A stretch of DNA of 64,000 bases. It comes from Monodelphis domestica (taxonomy: Eukaryota > Chordata > Mammalia > Didelphimorphia > Didelphidae). Under the pieces are notes generated by a model. That model was not told where the DNA came from, ran no database searches, and worked only from the letters and a program-made list of their open reading frames with translations. The position numbers and the translations under genes were made by a program. How positions within the stretch are numbered: the first letter of the stretch is position 1; each line of letters starts with the position of its first letter. The stretch covers positions 349,700,416 to 349,764,415 of the forward strand of contig NC_077229.1 in assembly GCF_027887165.1 (NCBI RefSeq), given 5' to 3'. Below are positions 25,561 to 36,628 of this stretch, piece by piece.

Positions 25561-26268
25561 GGTGCTCTAGGTTGGGTAGATTCCTTCCTTCCTTTTGTTG
25601 ACATAGGATTCAGATGACCAGGTGTGTAGAGAAAGCTCTAGGCTTACCTTAAAACAATATATATTTTAAGCTTAATAATATACAATATTTTCAATTTACA
25701 CAGAGTAGTTAGGATATTCTATTAAAGTTGTGAAAACTGAAAAAGTAAGTAAAGACTAGACATGGGAGATTAAAGATAGTGAAGAGTCCAAGATGACATT
25801 TGATTTATGAACCTGAGGGAGTAGGCAAATGGTATCTTTGACAACAAAAGGCAAGTTTATAAGGGGGAAAAGCTTTTGAGTTTACTTTTGGATATATTGA
25901 GTTAAAGATGTCTTAAAGACACTTAGAGATGTGAGACTGGAGATAAACAGAGAAGATAGGGATAAAAAAACTGGATATGAAACCCTTCAGCATCAAGATG
26001 ATAATTAAATACATGGGAGTTAAAGTGTCAATACTGTATGTACCAAGTCTCTGTCTGTCTCTCCTCTCCTCTCCTCTCTCCCTGTCCCCTTATTCAATAA
26101 AGAATTCTCCTAGCCATAATTTTAGAATGACCTGGTATTAGTCAATTTTAAAAAATTTAAAGCATTTATTTATGAAGCACTTTATGTGCCACACTCAGTA
26201 ATATACATTGGGTATACAGGTACAAAGAATGAAACCATCTTTGCTTGCAAGGAACTTGTATTACAGTT

Positions 26269-26415
26269 TGTATGCATATACAAAGTGTGTATGTGTATAT
26301 ACATATATACACATATATTTTGTTTTTATATGTATACTGTGTGTATATATATACCCAGAGCGTAAATATAAATTTATGTGTGTATGTGTATATATGTGTA
26401 TATATGTATGTATAT
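26269..26415. repeat. TA/TG-rich microsatellite
   Basis: Alternating TATATG/TGTGTA units inside the L2 relic. Confidence 0.85.
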
Positions 26416-26548
26416 TAAGTTAAATATAAGATAGTTTTGAGAGGAAAGAAGTATAATAGCTGTTGAGGGAACTGAAAAAGACTTCATGTAGAAAAGGTAG
26501 TACTTGAGCTGAAATTAGAAGGAAGAAAAGAACACAGTGAGGTAGAGA

Positions 26549-27119
26549 GATACAATTGATTTAGCTCTTTTTAAATTTGAGTAATTAGATCTGTCAGAGG
26601 TTTTTGTTATGAAGATTTTTTCCCCAATTTGTTGCTTCCCTTCTAATTTTGGTTGCATTGGTTTTGTTTGTACAAAACCTTTTTAATTTACTGTAATAAA
26701 AATTATTTATTTTACATTTTGTAATTTTTTCTAACTCTTGCTTGGTCTTAAAATCTTTCTTTTCCCAGTGATATGGTAAGCATACTAGTACTGTGTTCAC
26801 CTAATTTACTTATAGTTTTCTTTATATTCAAGTCATTCACCCATTCTGAGTTTATCTTGGTGTAGAGTGTGAGATATTGATCCAAAACCCAATCTCTTTC
26901 ATACTGTCTTCCCTTTTTTCCAGCAGTTTTTATCAAATAGTGGATTTTTGTCCCAAAAGCTGTGGTCTTTGAGTTTTATCATAGACTGTCTTGCTGAGGT
27001 CACTTACCCCAAGTCTATTCCATTGATCCTCCTTTCTTTCTCTTAGCCAGTACCATATTGTGTTGATGAGCTTTGCTTTATAGTATAGTTTGAGATCTGG
27101 TACTGCTAGGCCCCCTTCC
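26549..27119 (-). mobile_element. 5'-truncated L1, ORF2 C-terminal part
   Basis: Minus-strand translation gives L1 ORF2 pieces: GGLAVPDLKLYYKAKLINT, WYWLRERKEDQWNRLG, LTLYTKINSEWVNDLN and a CKINNFYYSKLKRFCTNK segment. Direct repeats CAGTGAGGTAGAGA flank it (about 26535-26548 and 27121-27134). Frames are interrupted and the element is 5'-truncated, hence immobile. It sits inside L2 and antisense to DROSHA. Confidence 0.9.
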
Positions 27120-27384
27120 ACAGTGAGGTAGAGATAAGGAAAAGGAGTTCATTCCATGGATGAGGACAGCCAGTTCAAAGACATGGGATAGATGGAGTGT
27201 CATAAATGAGGAGTAGAGAGAAAACCATTTTGACTGGATCATAGAATAAAGGAGGGAAGATAATGTCCAGTGAATTTGGAAAGATAGGTTAGGCCACGTT
27301 TTGTAGGGCTTTAAGGATAGAACAGTTAAGGTTACTTGTTGTCCTGGTGGCAGTAAAACACCATTGGAGTTAGTTGAATGTGAT

Positions 27385-28070
27385 TTTTGTATTTGTATAG
27401 TATTTCCATTTTGAGCTTATTATAGTATATAGTGAAAGATGTATGTCTACAATTTTTGCTATATAGCCTTCCAATTTTTCAAAGATATTCTTGGGTTTGT
27501 TAGACTTTTTAGTCTTTCAGGTGAATGCTTATTTTGTCTAGTGCTAAGAATTATTCTCTTGGTAATCTGATTAGCAAAATTGTATTGCTATCTTTATTGA
27601 TACAGTCCAACAATGAGCAATGATTTGTCTTCACTGTTTCTCTCAAGCGTTTTATAATTGTATTTATTTGAAATCTGCCTGTGTTAGTGTATAGATATTT
27701 GATACATTTTTTGGTTATTTTGAAAAGAATTTCTCCTATTATATCTTCTTAGTTATTTGTATGACTTAAAAATGCCGATGAGTTCTGTGTGTTTATTTTG
27801 TATTTTACCTGTTTATTATCTCAGTTTCTTCCCTGATTTGTCTTAAGGCTTTCCAAGTACATCTCCATATCATCTGCAAATATGGGCAATTTGGTTTGAT
27901 ATTTAAACCCTTAATTTTATCTCCTTATAATACTTCCATGGCTTCCATTTCTGAAAATGTCATAAAATAATGAGGAGTGGGGTCTAATTTCATCTTTTAC
28001 AAAACTACTAAATCTTTGTTTGCCTTTGAGATGACTTTGATTTGTTGAATATTTTGCAAAACTTTCTTTA
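27385..28070 (-). mobile_element. Old L1 LINE relic
   Basis: Antisense L1 ORF2 text: tgatacagtccaacaatgag, gttttataattgtatttatt, gttctgtgtgtttattttgt, catctgcaaatatgggcaat. Much more diverged than 26549-27119. Confidence 0.6.
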
Positions 28071-28074
28071 GACT

Positions 28075-28615
28075 GGCTTTATTCTTCACTGCCTCTCTGC
28101 TTTATAAAGCAACATCACTTCTCTATTCAGAAATCTTAAGTGATTTTCATATTGTCTACAGCATAATATATAAATGTTTAAGCTTGGCATTTAAATCCCT
28201 TTAAATTGGGTCTAGCTTGCCTTTTTTTCTAGACTCATTTCACATTACTTTGTGTCCATGTTTCAGACAAATCTTCCTCCTTCTATTCCCTGAATTAGAC
28301 ATTCCTTCCCTCGTGTCTGCCACTTTTCAAAAACTGTCTGGTGCCTGGTGTTGGTTCTTCTTACCTTTGCTTGTTAGATTTCTTAGCTTCTTTCAAGCCT
28401 CAATTTAGGTGTCACCTCTTGCAGGAAGTTCTTTCTGATTTCCCCCTAGTTGTTAGTTCTCTTTCTTGCCTCAAAGTTTCTTATACTTCTAGTGTAAATT
28501 TTGTCTCTATCATTAAAAAAATTCTTTTATCTTTGTATCTTCAGTGTCTCCCACACCATTACCTGCAATGTAGTTGATATTCCCAAAATGTTTGTGGAAT
28601 GAACAAATTCATTTT
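28075..28615 (+). mobile_element. L2 LINE relic
   Basis: Plus-strand L2 3' end: ttggcatttaaatccctttaa, ttagcttctttcaagcctca, ggtgtcacctcttgcaggaa. Confidence 0.75.
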
Positions 28616-28639
28616 TGTTTTAGTTTTTTGCTATTAAAA

Positions 28640-29443
28640 CCATTATCAATTCTGTTGGTCTACCTGGAGGAGGCCCGTTTTTTTCACTCCTTGGATCAAG
28701 ATCCTGTTTCTAATAACTGAATAAATCTATGGAGATCTTGCTCTATCAATGGACTATTGCCATAATCACTTGAGGCTCCCTAGAAATGAATGAGGCAAAG
28801 TGGGAGCAGGGTGGGGAACTACCTGATAAGAAATCTGTCAGTCGTTCCAAAGCTGTGAGAAAGCATAAAGGGGTGGCTGGTTACCCTTCTACAATTCTCC
28901 AATTAAAGTTACTCTCAAATGGCATTAAGATTTTTCTAATTATTATTTGAAGTGAGACTTGAATCAAATTTACTGCGTCCCACTGTGAGCTGTGCTGTGG
29001 GGCAGGAACTTCAGCTGCTTTTCAGTAGCACCAATAATGAATTTGAACTTTAGTTCCTCGAAACCTCAGTAACCCTATGTCTCTGTGCACATACTAGAAA
29101 TAAGGAGTCTGAGTAGAGGGTGGGAGGCTAGTACATGAACCTCCAGGGAGGCTGGAAGAAGAAGAAAGGAAAGAACACTTTGTAGCGATTAAAATTCCAG
29201 AGTAAATAGAATTTTTTCTGAATCAGGAGGAGAGCTCATTGTAACCTAACATAGTTGGGCTTTATTAGTGAGACAGGACTTGAGACTGGATTTTAGAAGA
29301 TGAATAGAAAAGAAGGCTGTGGACATTTCAATAGCTTGATTTGGGGGTCCTGTCATTTTATATCTGCATAGCTGCATTATTGTAAAACAAGGTTTTGTGT
29401 GATGAAATTTATTTTATTCTTTCTCTTTGTTGTAAAATTTCAG
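28640..29443 (+). other. End of the long DROSHA 5' intron, unclassified
   Basis: No exon or clear repeat recognised. The part 28650-28930 has an LTR-like texture but no defined ends. The final 40 bp form the acceptor of coding exon 1. Confidence 0.4.
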
Positions 29444-30289
29444 TCAAAGAATGTCATTCCACTCTGGACGAGGCAATTCTCGAGGACGAGGAGGATCTGG
29501 TGGAAGAGCTTCAACTCAAACCTTCAGGCCTCAGAATTTGAGACAGCTTCATCCTCAGCAGCCTACTGGGCAATACCAGTATGAACAACCAGTTGTCCCC
29601 CCAACCACTTTCACAAGTCCTCCAACTACAAGTTACTTGCCACCCAGGCCAGATTTTGTGCCCTATCCCCCACCTGTGCCTCCAACAGCACAGACTCCTG
29701 TTACCCAGTGTCCCCTCAGGCCACCTCTTCCCAACCATCAAGTGAGGCCAACGTTTCCAGTACCACCTTGTTTTCCTCCTGTTCCTCCTCCTGTACCTAC
29801 TCCTACTAACACTTCAGTACCTGGAACACCTGCTACACAAACTACTTTTCCCTATATGATGCCACCTCCTTCCCTGCCACCACCACCCCCAGTCATACCA
29901 CCACAGGTTAATTACCCATCAGTTTATCCCACAACCTATTCACAACAGTCTTTCCCACCTCCTAATTTTAGTAGTTACCAGAATAACTCTAGTTCTTTTC
30001 AGACCAGCAGTAACAATAACAGCAGTAGCCATTTTAGGCACCCAACTCAGTATCAGGTAGAAAAGCCTTCGAGTGAAAGGAGGTCCCCAGAAAGAAGTAA
30101 GCACTATGATGACCACCGGCATCGAGAACATAGTCATGGACATGGAGACCGACATCGGTCAGATAGTCATGGAGACCGGCGGGACAGAACTCGAAGTCCA
30201 GACAGGAGGAGACAAGAAAGTAGCCGCCATAGATCAGATTATGACAGAGGGAGGACTCCACCTCGTCACCGCAGTTACGAGCATAGCAG
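29444..30289 (+). CDS. DROSHA: DROSHA coding exon 1: proline-rich N-terminus and start of RS region
   Basis: Acceptor ttgtaaaatttcag|TCAAAGA; ATG at 29451 in context agaATGt. It encodes 279 codons plus 2 nt and opens MSFHSGRGNSRGRGGSGGRA. This ATG corresponds to human Met10; the human residues MMQGNTCHR have no counterpart, and the upstream intronic ATGs are in another frame. Landmarks conserved with human are FRPQNLR, LHPQQP, LPPRPDFVP, PHHFPVPPCFPP-like segments, FPYMMPPPS and SERRSPER. The RS part has HDDHRHREHSHGHGDRHRS-type His/Arg/Ser repeats, slightly longer than human. The N-terminal region is dispensable for catalysis in vitro but directs nuclear localisation (family knowledge). Donor CATAGCAG|GTAAGC. 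Confidence 0.96.
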
Positions 30290-32130
30290 GTAAGCAAGAT
30301 GTCTGGAATTTTACAATAAATTTGTCAAAGACCCATGTACAAGCAAGTTTCCATTTATCAATAGCTTAAATCAGAAAATTAAAAACATAAGATTAAAAAA
30401 AATTAGTGGGTAAATCAACTGATTCCAGGGATTGATTTATTTAAGTAAATAATGTGATATACAAGAGTTAGTCATTGGTTCATTCAAATCTCATTCTAGC
30501 AGTAAACTGTTGCTCTTATAGTATTCTAAAGTGATGATTGATCTACTTTATAATAACCCAGAATAGTGCAAGATTTTAAGTTTAGGGTTAAGTGTGTAAG
30601 AGTTTTATTTTTTGGAAATTGGTAGTATGATAGTTTTCAGTGGACCCAAAATTAATCAATTAACTAGCACACTTCTCACTGTAAGCCATTCTGAATAAAT
30701 GGGAGTTTATGTTTCCTTCACATAGTTATTGGTTTTAAATGTGATAAGTGGTGTAATTGAAAACCAACTTTCCTGTGTCAGATAATATTAAAAATTATCT
30801 TTTTATTGTGATGTTCAATGGATTTTTCTTAATTATGGTGAAGAAATTCTTTTTCTTCAAACTAATATGTTCCAGACTTATTGTTTTTCTTTTTCATAAG
30901 TCCAAATATCTATAAACACAAGAAAAAATTTTAGAGGGAGTAAACAGTAAGTAGAAAATGATTGCCTTACTTGCGCCTTATGATGTTGGTATTTGTCAAT
31001 ATTTAGTCTCATTGTCATGCTAATATGTTTACATTCTCCCTTTTTTCCCCCTCTCACTGTTTAAATTACTTTTTCTTTACTGTTTTCCACATTGAAAAGT
31101 ATACTTTATACCCCCATCTTCTTTTGGTTTTTCCAGAGTTGTTTCTTCAGAATTAAATAAACTACGCACCTTTTAAAATTTGTTTCTACATAAGAATTTC
31201 ACTACTCCTCTCATTTTTATTAAGATAGAAAATATTAGCATTAAAGGATGATAACCATTCTCACCCACTAAGAGGATTAACAGGACCAGTGAAGAAAAGA
31301 AGAGAGATTCTCTATTTCCTTATTGTGGGATGTGTAGATATATGAAGGGATCACAATGTATGCTGGATTCATTAGTCTGTGGGACCCTACAAATAGTAAA
31401 GAAATACCTAAAAATGGGAGAAGGTATCCTCCAGTATTACCACATTGGACATTGCCTTCAGTGTGATTTAAGACAGACTATTTCATTTGGTTTAGCAGTC
31501 TGAAATGTGCTGGGGAGAATGAAAATGAATAAGCATCTTTTTTTTTGTTTTTGTTTTTAATTCAATAAGCACCAATGAGTCTAGGCCATGTATATTTCTA
31601 TAAGAGAGAGACCTTGGATTATGTTTTTTTAGATCTTTAAGTGATTTCGGGTTGTAATCTTTGGAGAAAACATTTAACTGAGAATTTCAGCACTTTGGAT
31701 AATTTTTTCCTGTTACTTTGTAAGACTGTTAGATGGACTCTTAAAAGCCACTCCATTGGCATCAAGCAATTGCAATTTAGCCTTAGTTTTTGTTTTGTGC
31801 TTATCTTAGACAACTCAAAACCTAGATATATCTGGATAGTAAGTACATTTTAAGCAGAATGAAAATTTGTTTTATCATAATTGTGCTGACTCCCCCCCCC
31901 CCCCCTTTAATGTTATGAAACAACTTTCTGGATAATTTCTGTCCTTTATAAATATCTTACTATACATATGAGTAGTGCTTAATAAAGGGACATACAGTGA
32001 CCTCAAGAACATCATAAAAACTGCCTTATAGGAGATACTAACTTGAAACAAAGTTCATTTAATTCTCTTAGATGAGGCCTACCTTATACTTCTGTTAAAT
32101 CTAAAGTTCTAGTATAATTTCTGTTTTGTT
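30290..32130 (+). other. DROSHA intron, unclassified
   Basis: AT-rich intronic sequence with no recognised exon. A poly-C run lies at 31892-31906. Confidence 0.5.
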
Positions 32131-32136
32131 TTGTTT

Positions 32137-32334
32137 TTCTTTTTAAACCCTTACTTTCCATCTTAGAATCAGTACTATGTATTGGTTCTAGGGCAGAGGA
32201 ATGGTAAAGGCTAGCAAAGGAGATTAAGAGACTTACCAATGGCTAGTTAGCTAGAAAGTGTCTAAGGCCAGATTTGAACCTAGGACCTCCCATCTCTAGG
32301 CCTTGCTCTCAATCCACTGAGCTTCCAAGCTACC
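32137..32334 (-). mobile_element. CORE-SINE, diverged copy
   Basis: Same family but more diverged. It forms an inverted pair with the plus-strand copy that starts 54 bp to its right. Confidence 0.85.
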
Positions 32335-32388
32335 AATCTAGGGTAATTTCCAAAAAGCAGCTTTGACCAGACTAAAACTTTGCAGATT

Positions 32389-32580
32389 TAGGGGGTAGGT
32401 AGGTGGCTCAGTGGATTGAGTGCCAGGCCTAAAGAGAGGAAGTCCTGGGTTCAGATGTGACCTCAGACACTAAATAGCTGTGTGACTCTAGACAGCTCAC
32501 TTAACCTCAGTTGTCTAGCCCTTACTGCTCTTCTGCTGTGGAACTTAGTACTGATTCTAAGATGGAAAGTAAAGATTTAA
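32389..32580 (+). mobile_element. CORE-SINE, diverged copy
   Basis: Plus-strand copy (gggggtaggtaggtggctca head, A-rich end near 32580), older than most. Inverted relative to 32137-32334. Confidence 0.85.
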
Positions 32581-32824
32581 AAAACAAAACAAAAGAAAAG
32601 TTTGAAGATCTAGAAATAAGATCGAGTTTAATTAATTAAACCCAAATTTCACATGACCCCTTCCTTTCTCTGTCTTTATTTTGTAGAATTCTAAAGAATA
32701 ACACAAAATAATACATCATTTCTTAAATTTTGGCCTTTTTAAAATTAAGGATCCAATAGTAGCCTTTCCCATAAGGCCTGAACAATTTTTAAGGTGGACT
32801 TCGTTTTTAAAAGGCTAGTATAGA

Positions 32825-33032
32825 GGGGGCAGCTGGGTAGCTCAGTGGATTGAGAACCAGGCCTAGAGACGGGAGGTCCTAGGTTCAAATTCGGCCTCAG
32901 CCACTTCCTAGCTGTGTGACCCTGGGCAAGTCACTTGACCCCCATTGCCTAGCCCTTGCCACTCTTCTGCCTTGGAGCCAATACACAGTATTGACTCCAA
33001 GACGGAAGGTAAGGGTTTTTAAAAAAAAAAAA
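32825..33032 (+). mobile_element. CORE-SINE, WSINE1/SINE1 type
   Basis: Close to consensus, with an A-run tail and TSD AAAAGGCTAGTATAGA (32809-32824 and 33033-33048). One of the few copies sense to DROSHA. Confidence 0.93.
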
Positions 33033-33199
33033 AAAAGGCTAGTATAGAAGTATATGACCTGTCTAAAAATACATCATATACACTTCTCATGACATATTTT
33101 TAAAAGGTATTGCAAATATTGCTATGCTGCTTAAACCAAACATACCAGACCATTTAATTTGCTTTTCTAAACATAATCTTGTACATCATTTAATTTCAG

Positions 33200-33590
33200 T
33201 AGAATTGCAGAATCATTAAGGGACTTAAAAAGCAAACAGTATAGCCTGTACCAAACAAGAATTCTCTGAGCATTCCTAACAAATGGATATCCAACTTCCC
33301 AAAGTGACCCATTCTATTTTTGTATAGTTTTAATTTTTTAGAAAGTTTTCTTTCTTTTGAATCTAAACTTATCCCTTTGTAAATTCTATCCTTTGTTTTT
33401 AGTTGTGCCCTTTGGTTCCCAGCACTTCATGTCCTCATGTCTTTTCAAAGGTTGCCCCTTAAATATTTGAAGACGGTGATTATATCCTTCCTCTTTTTTT
33501 TTCCCTCTAAGCCAAATCCTTGTATGACTTTTTTTCATTTTCTCAAGGACTTTCATTGTTTCATTTAATTTCCTTTGGATGCTTTCTAAT
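33200..33590 (-). mobile_element. CR1/L3-like LINE relic
   Basis: Antisense 3'-end pattern: ttgaatctaaacttatccctttg, ttgccccttaaatatttgaag, ctctaagccaaatccttg, caaggactttcattg. Confidence 0.55.
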
Positions 33591-33639
33591 TTCTTGTTGT
33601 CTTTCTAAATACATATTTGAATTTAAAATTATTTCAAAT

Positions 33640-34345
33640 CTTTTTTTTATTAAAAAATACTTTATTTTTCCAATCACATATAATAAATGTAAATAAATAT
33701 ATATTTTTAAAAAATTATAAGATGCAAGTTGTTTCCCTCTCCCCCTTCCAGAGATGGGAAGCAATTTGATCTGGGTTATACATATATTACCATGCAAAAA
33801 GTGCTTCTATATTGGCCTTTGTTGGAAGAGAATACGCATAAAACCAAAATCCCAAAACAAAATTATAAATTAATGTGAAAAGTAGTATGCTTTGATCTGT
33901 ATTTGACTTCAACTGGAAGTGGATAGCATTCTTTTTCATAAATCCTTCAGAATTGCCCTGGATTATTATATTGCTTGAGAGTAGCTGAGTCTTTCATAAT
34001 TGATCACCATATAGTATTGCTATTCTTATGTACAGTGTTCTCCTTTCTTATTTCGCTTTGCAGTAGTTCATGCAGGTCTTCCCAGCTTTTCCTGAAATTA
34101 TCCTGCTCATAGTTTTTTATAGCTCATAGTTTTTAATAGCACAATAATGTTCCACCATCATATACCACAATTTATTCATCCATTTCCCAGTTGATGGACA
34201 TCCCCTCAATTTCCATTTTTTTGCCACCACAAAAATTGCTGCTACAAATATTCATGTATTAGTAGGTCCTTTCCCCTTTTTTTATCTCTTTGGGATGGTA
34301 TTACAAGATCAAAGGGTATGCACAGTTTTATAGGGCACAGATCTT
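33640..34345 (-). mobile_element. L1 LINE 3' end (3'UTR and ORF2 C-terminus)
   Basis: T-run start, then the marsupial L1 3' order in antisense: aagtagtatgctttgatctg, ggaagtggatagcattcttt, tagcacaataatgttccacc, cccagttgatggacatcccc, ttttgccaccacaaaaattg, caaagggtatgcacagtttt. The minus strand encodes an AALFVVAKNW-like L1 ORF2 end in decayed form. Confidence 0.82.
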
Positions 34346-34576
34346 TTTTTAATGATTTTAAAATGACTTCTTTTTAGAATATCTTATGTGGAAATAATTG
34401 TGTTTTTTTTTTTAGCAGCAATCTTTTATCATGTTTAATTTAGAATTAATATTGTAAGAGAATTGAATTGAGCCAAAATTTCAGTCATATCAAATTCAAG
34501 AGCCTGATATCCTGTGCTCTTTCTTTTGGTGGATATCACTTTTAAACTAGAAAAATCTTTTTATAATACATCAACA

Positions 34577-34771
34577 GGGGCAACTAAGTGGCTCAGTGGA
34601 TAGAGAGGCAGGCCTGGAGACAAGAGGCACTGGATTAAAATTTGGCCTCAGAGACTTCCTAACTATGTGACCTCTGGCAAATTAATCCCAATTGTTTAGC
34701 CTTTAACACTCTTCTGCCTTGGAACCAGTATTTAGTACTGATTCTAAGACAGAAGATTAGGGTTTTTAAAA
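34577..34771 (+). mobile_element. CORE-SINE, diverged copy
   Basis: Plus-strand copy with the CORE weakly preserved (tatgtgacctctggcaaatta). Direct repeats ACATCAA lie at both edges. Confidence 0.8.
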
Positions 34772-35540
34772 AAATAACATCAATGTACTTTTTTCCAACA
34801 GGTGTTTACTGAAAAATTGTATCTAATTAAAAGTATTCTACAAATTGAATTAACTAGAGGTACTAATTATTTAAAAGATTTCCTCAGTAATAAACCTTTG
34901 TAAAACAAAAAATACTTTTAATATGAAAACATTCACCATTCTTCTATTTTATAAGTTTTGAATTTTATAAAGTGAAACATTATCACTTGGTCACAAAATT
35001 GTTAACTGGAAACTAAAAGCTGACAGCATCTTCTTGAAGAATGCTTATTTGTTTTATAAGGTTCTTTAAGTTTCCTTATTAAAAGTACTATGATTTTTTT
35101 ATCAGCCTTTATTCCACTGACCAGATTCATTTGGTAATTTACCTTTCATAGCATTTTCTGATTAAGGATCCTCTGGTCATACTGAATTTCATTTTGGGAA
35201 TTTGATTCCAAATATTCACTTAAGGAATAGTTGAAATGTGTCTATTTGCTTTAAAATCGCAGAATTTCACTTCTCATTTTATTTAGTGCTAATTAACTTC
35301 ATTTTACAATTGTGGATAAATTTTAATAAATTTTAACCTGCATATTAATATTACATTTCAAGTTACTTATATTTTGATAGGGTGTTTTTCCAAGCAGCAT
35401 TGGGAAGTAACTTAATTTTATTTGACAGACTAGTTAAGTAAGAATGGCAAATGGAAGATCTTAAGAAAAATTGACCATGATCAAACTTCAATTAGTTTTA
35501 GAGTTTCAGGTGGGGTTTTTTGCGATTTATTTTCACTTCT

Positions 35541-35747
35541 TTTTTTTTTTTTTAAACCCTTACCTTCTGTCTTGGAGTCAATACTGTGTATTGGCTCCAA
35601 GGCAGAAGAGTGGTAAGGGCTAGGCAATGGGGGTCAAGTGACTTGCCCAGGGTCACACAGCTGGGAAGTGTCTGAGGCCACATTTGAACCTAGGACCTCC
35701 CATCTCTAGGCCTGACTCTCAATCCACTGAGCTACCCAGCTGCCCCC
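35541..35747 (-). mobile_element. CORE-SINE upstream of DROSHA coding exon 2
   Basis: Near-consensus copy; exact TSD TATTTTCACTTCT at 35528-35540 and 35748-35760. It ends only about 220 bp before the acceptor of the exon at 35972. Confidence 0.93.
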
Positions 35748-35971
35748 TATTTTCACTTCTAATAAACATTGTGAAAGAGAATTGACTTTTTTGTTATGTG
35801 AAAAGTTGCTTTATCTACTTGAGTAATTCATGGCAAATAGCAAATGCCCCTGGTTAACAAAATTAGAAAAATTTCTGTAGGGAGGTCTCTATTTGGAAGT
35901 ACATTGATAACATGTGATGGTGGTTTTAAGCTTTTCTATCAAAAACAGCTTTGTGTATTAAACCCTTTAAG

Positions 35972-36076
35972 AGAGCGAGAACGGGACAGGGACAGGGACA
36001 GGCACAGGCATCGGGAAAGCCGAAGATCCCCATCTCCAGACAGATCCTACAAAAAAGAGTACAAGCGAACCAGCAG
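35972..36076 (+). CDS. DROSHA: DROSHA coding exon 2: RS/RD repeat, GSK3-site region
   Basis: Acceptor aaccctttaag|AGAGCG; 105 nt. It reads RERERDRDRDRHRHRES then RRSPSPDRSYKKEYKRTS. A GGGACA hexamer repeated in tandem encodes the RD run. RRSPS carries the two serines equivalent to human S300 and S302, which GSK3-beta phosphorylates for nuclear retention. Human has SPSLERS, while here it is SPSPDRS, adding an SP dipeptide. Donor ACCAGCAG|GTAAGA. Confidence 0.95.
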
Positions 36077-36628
36077 GTAAGATTAAGGTAGTTTGCTCTG
36101 GAACCAGTATTAAACTAGGCAGACCTAGTTGTATTCACTCTAGCTCACAGTCTAATGGGAGAGATAACATGAAAACCATTAAGTGCAACCATAATCCAAC
36201 ATTCAGTCCAAGTTTAAAATCTATATATACATTTTTGTTTTTGAAGAAATGGAACAGCTATTGATTTTGGAGATCTTTAATCATCAGAATATATTGGTCT
36301 TAAAGCTTTTTTATATTTATATTTGATATGAAAATTATGAAAGTAAGCATTTACAACCTCAATGAAAATCTCTTCCTTTCTGGTATTGAAATGGTATATT
36401 AATAAGTGGTAGTTAATAAATACTCTCAAAGTCTCTCTAGTGAGGATTATAGCTTAACTTCTAATGTAAATATAGGGGTATAGAGTAACAATAATTTAAG
36501 GGGAAAATGATCAGTGAGAGAATATGAACATTTGTTTACAGTGGAAGCTGGGATTAAGCATATAGTAATCTTCTACTGATAATTTTGACTGTATAGCAGT
36601 TTTCTTTTTCTTTTCTTTCTTGATAAAG

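Larger units (their letters stand above)
26160..27375 (-). mobile_element. L2 LINE relic containing an L1 insertion
   Basis: Left part 26160-26545 (agcatttatttatgaagcac, tgcaaggaacttgtattaca). Right part 27120-27375 (gacagccagttcaaagacatg, cgttttgtagggctttaagg). The two halves abut once the L1 at 26549-27119 is set aside. Confidence 0.7.

Noticed and set aside
26594-27121. Three small minus-strand ORFs as possible genes
   Set aside because: Their translations are pieces of L1 ORF2, so they belong to one LINE fragment.
6320-29443. Search for a microRNA or snoRNA gene in the long first DROSHA intron
   Set aside because: No convincing hairpin or C/D or H/ACA box pattern outside repeats was seen by eye; a folding scan would be needed.
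29399-29584. 61-codon ORF starting 52 bp before the DROSHA ATG
   Set aside because: Its start lies in the intron and its frame differs from DROSHA. Only its downstream part might be read as an overlapping upstream ORF from a spliced leader.
32137-32580. Inverted pair as a MITE or microRNA precursor gene
   Set aside because: Each arm is a complete SINE of a known type with its own head and tail, so the pair is two independent insertions rather than one element.
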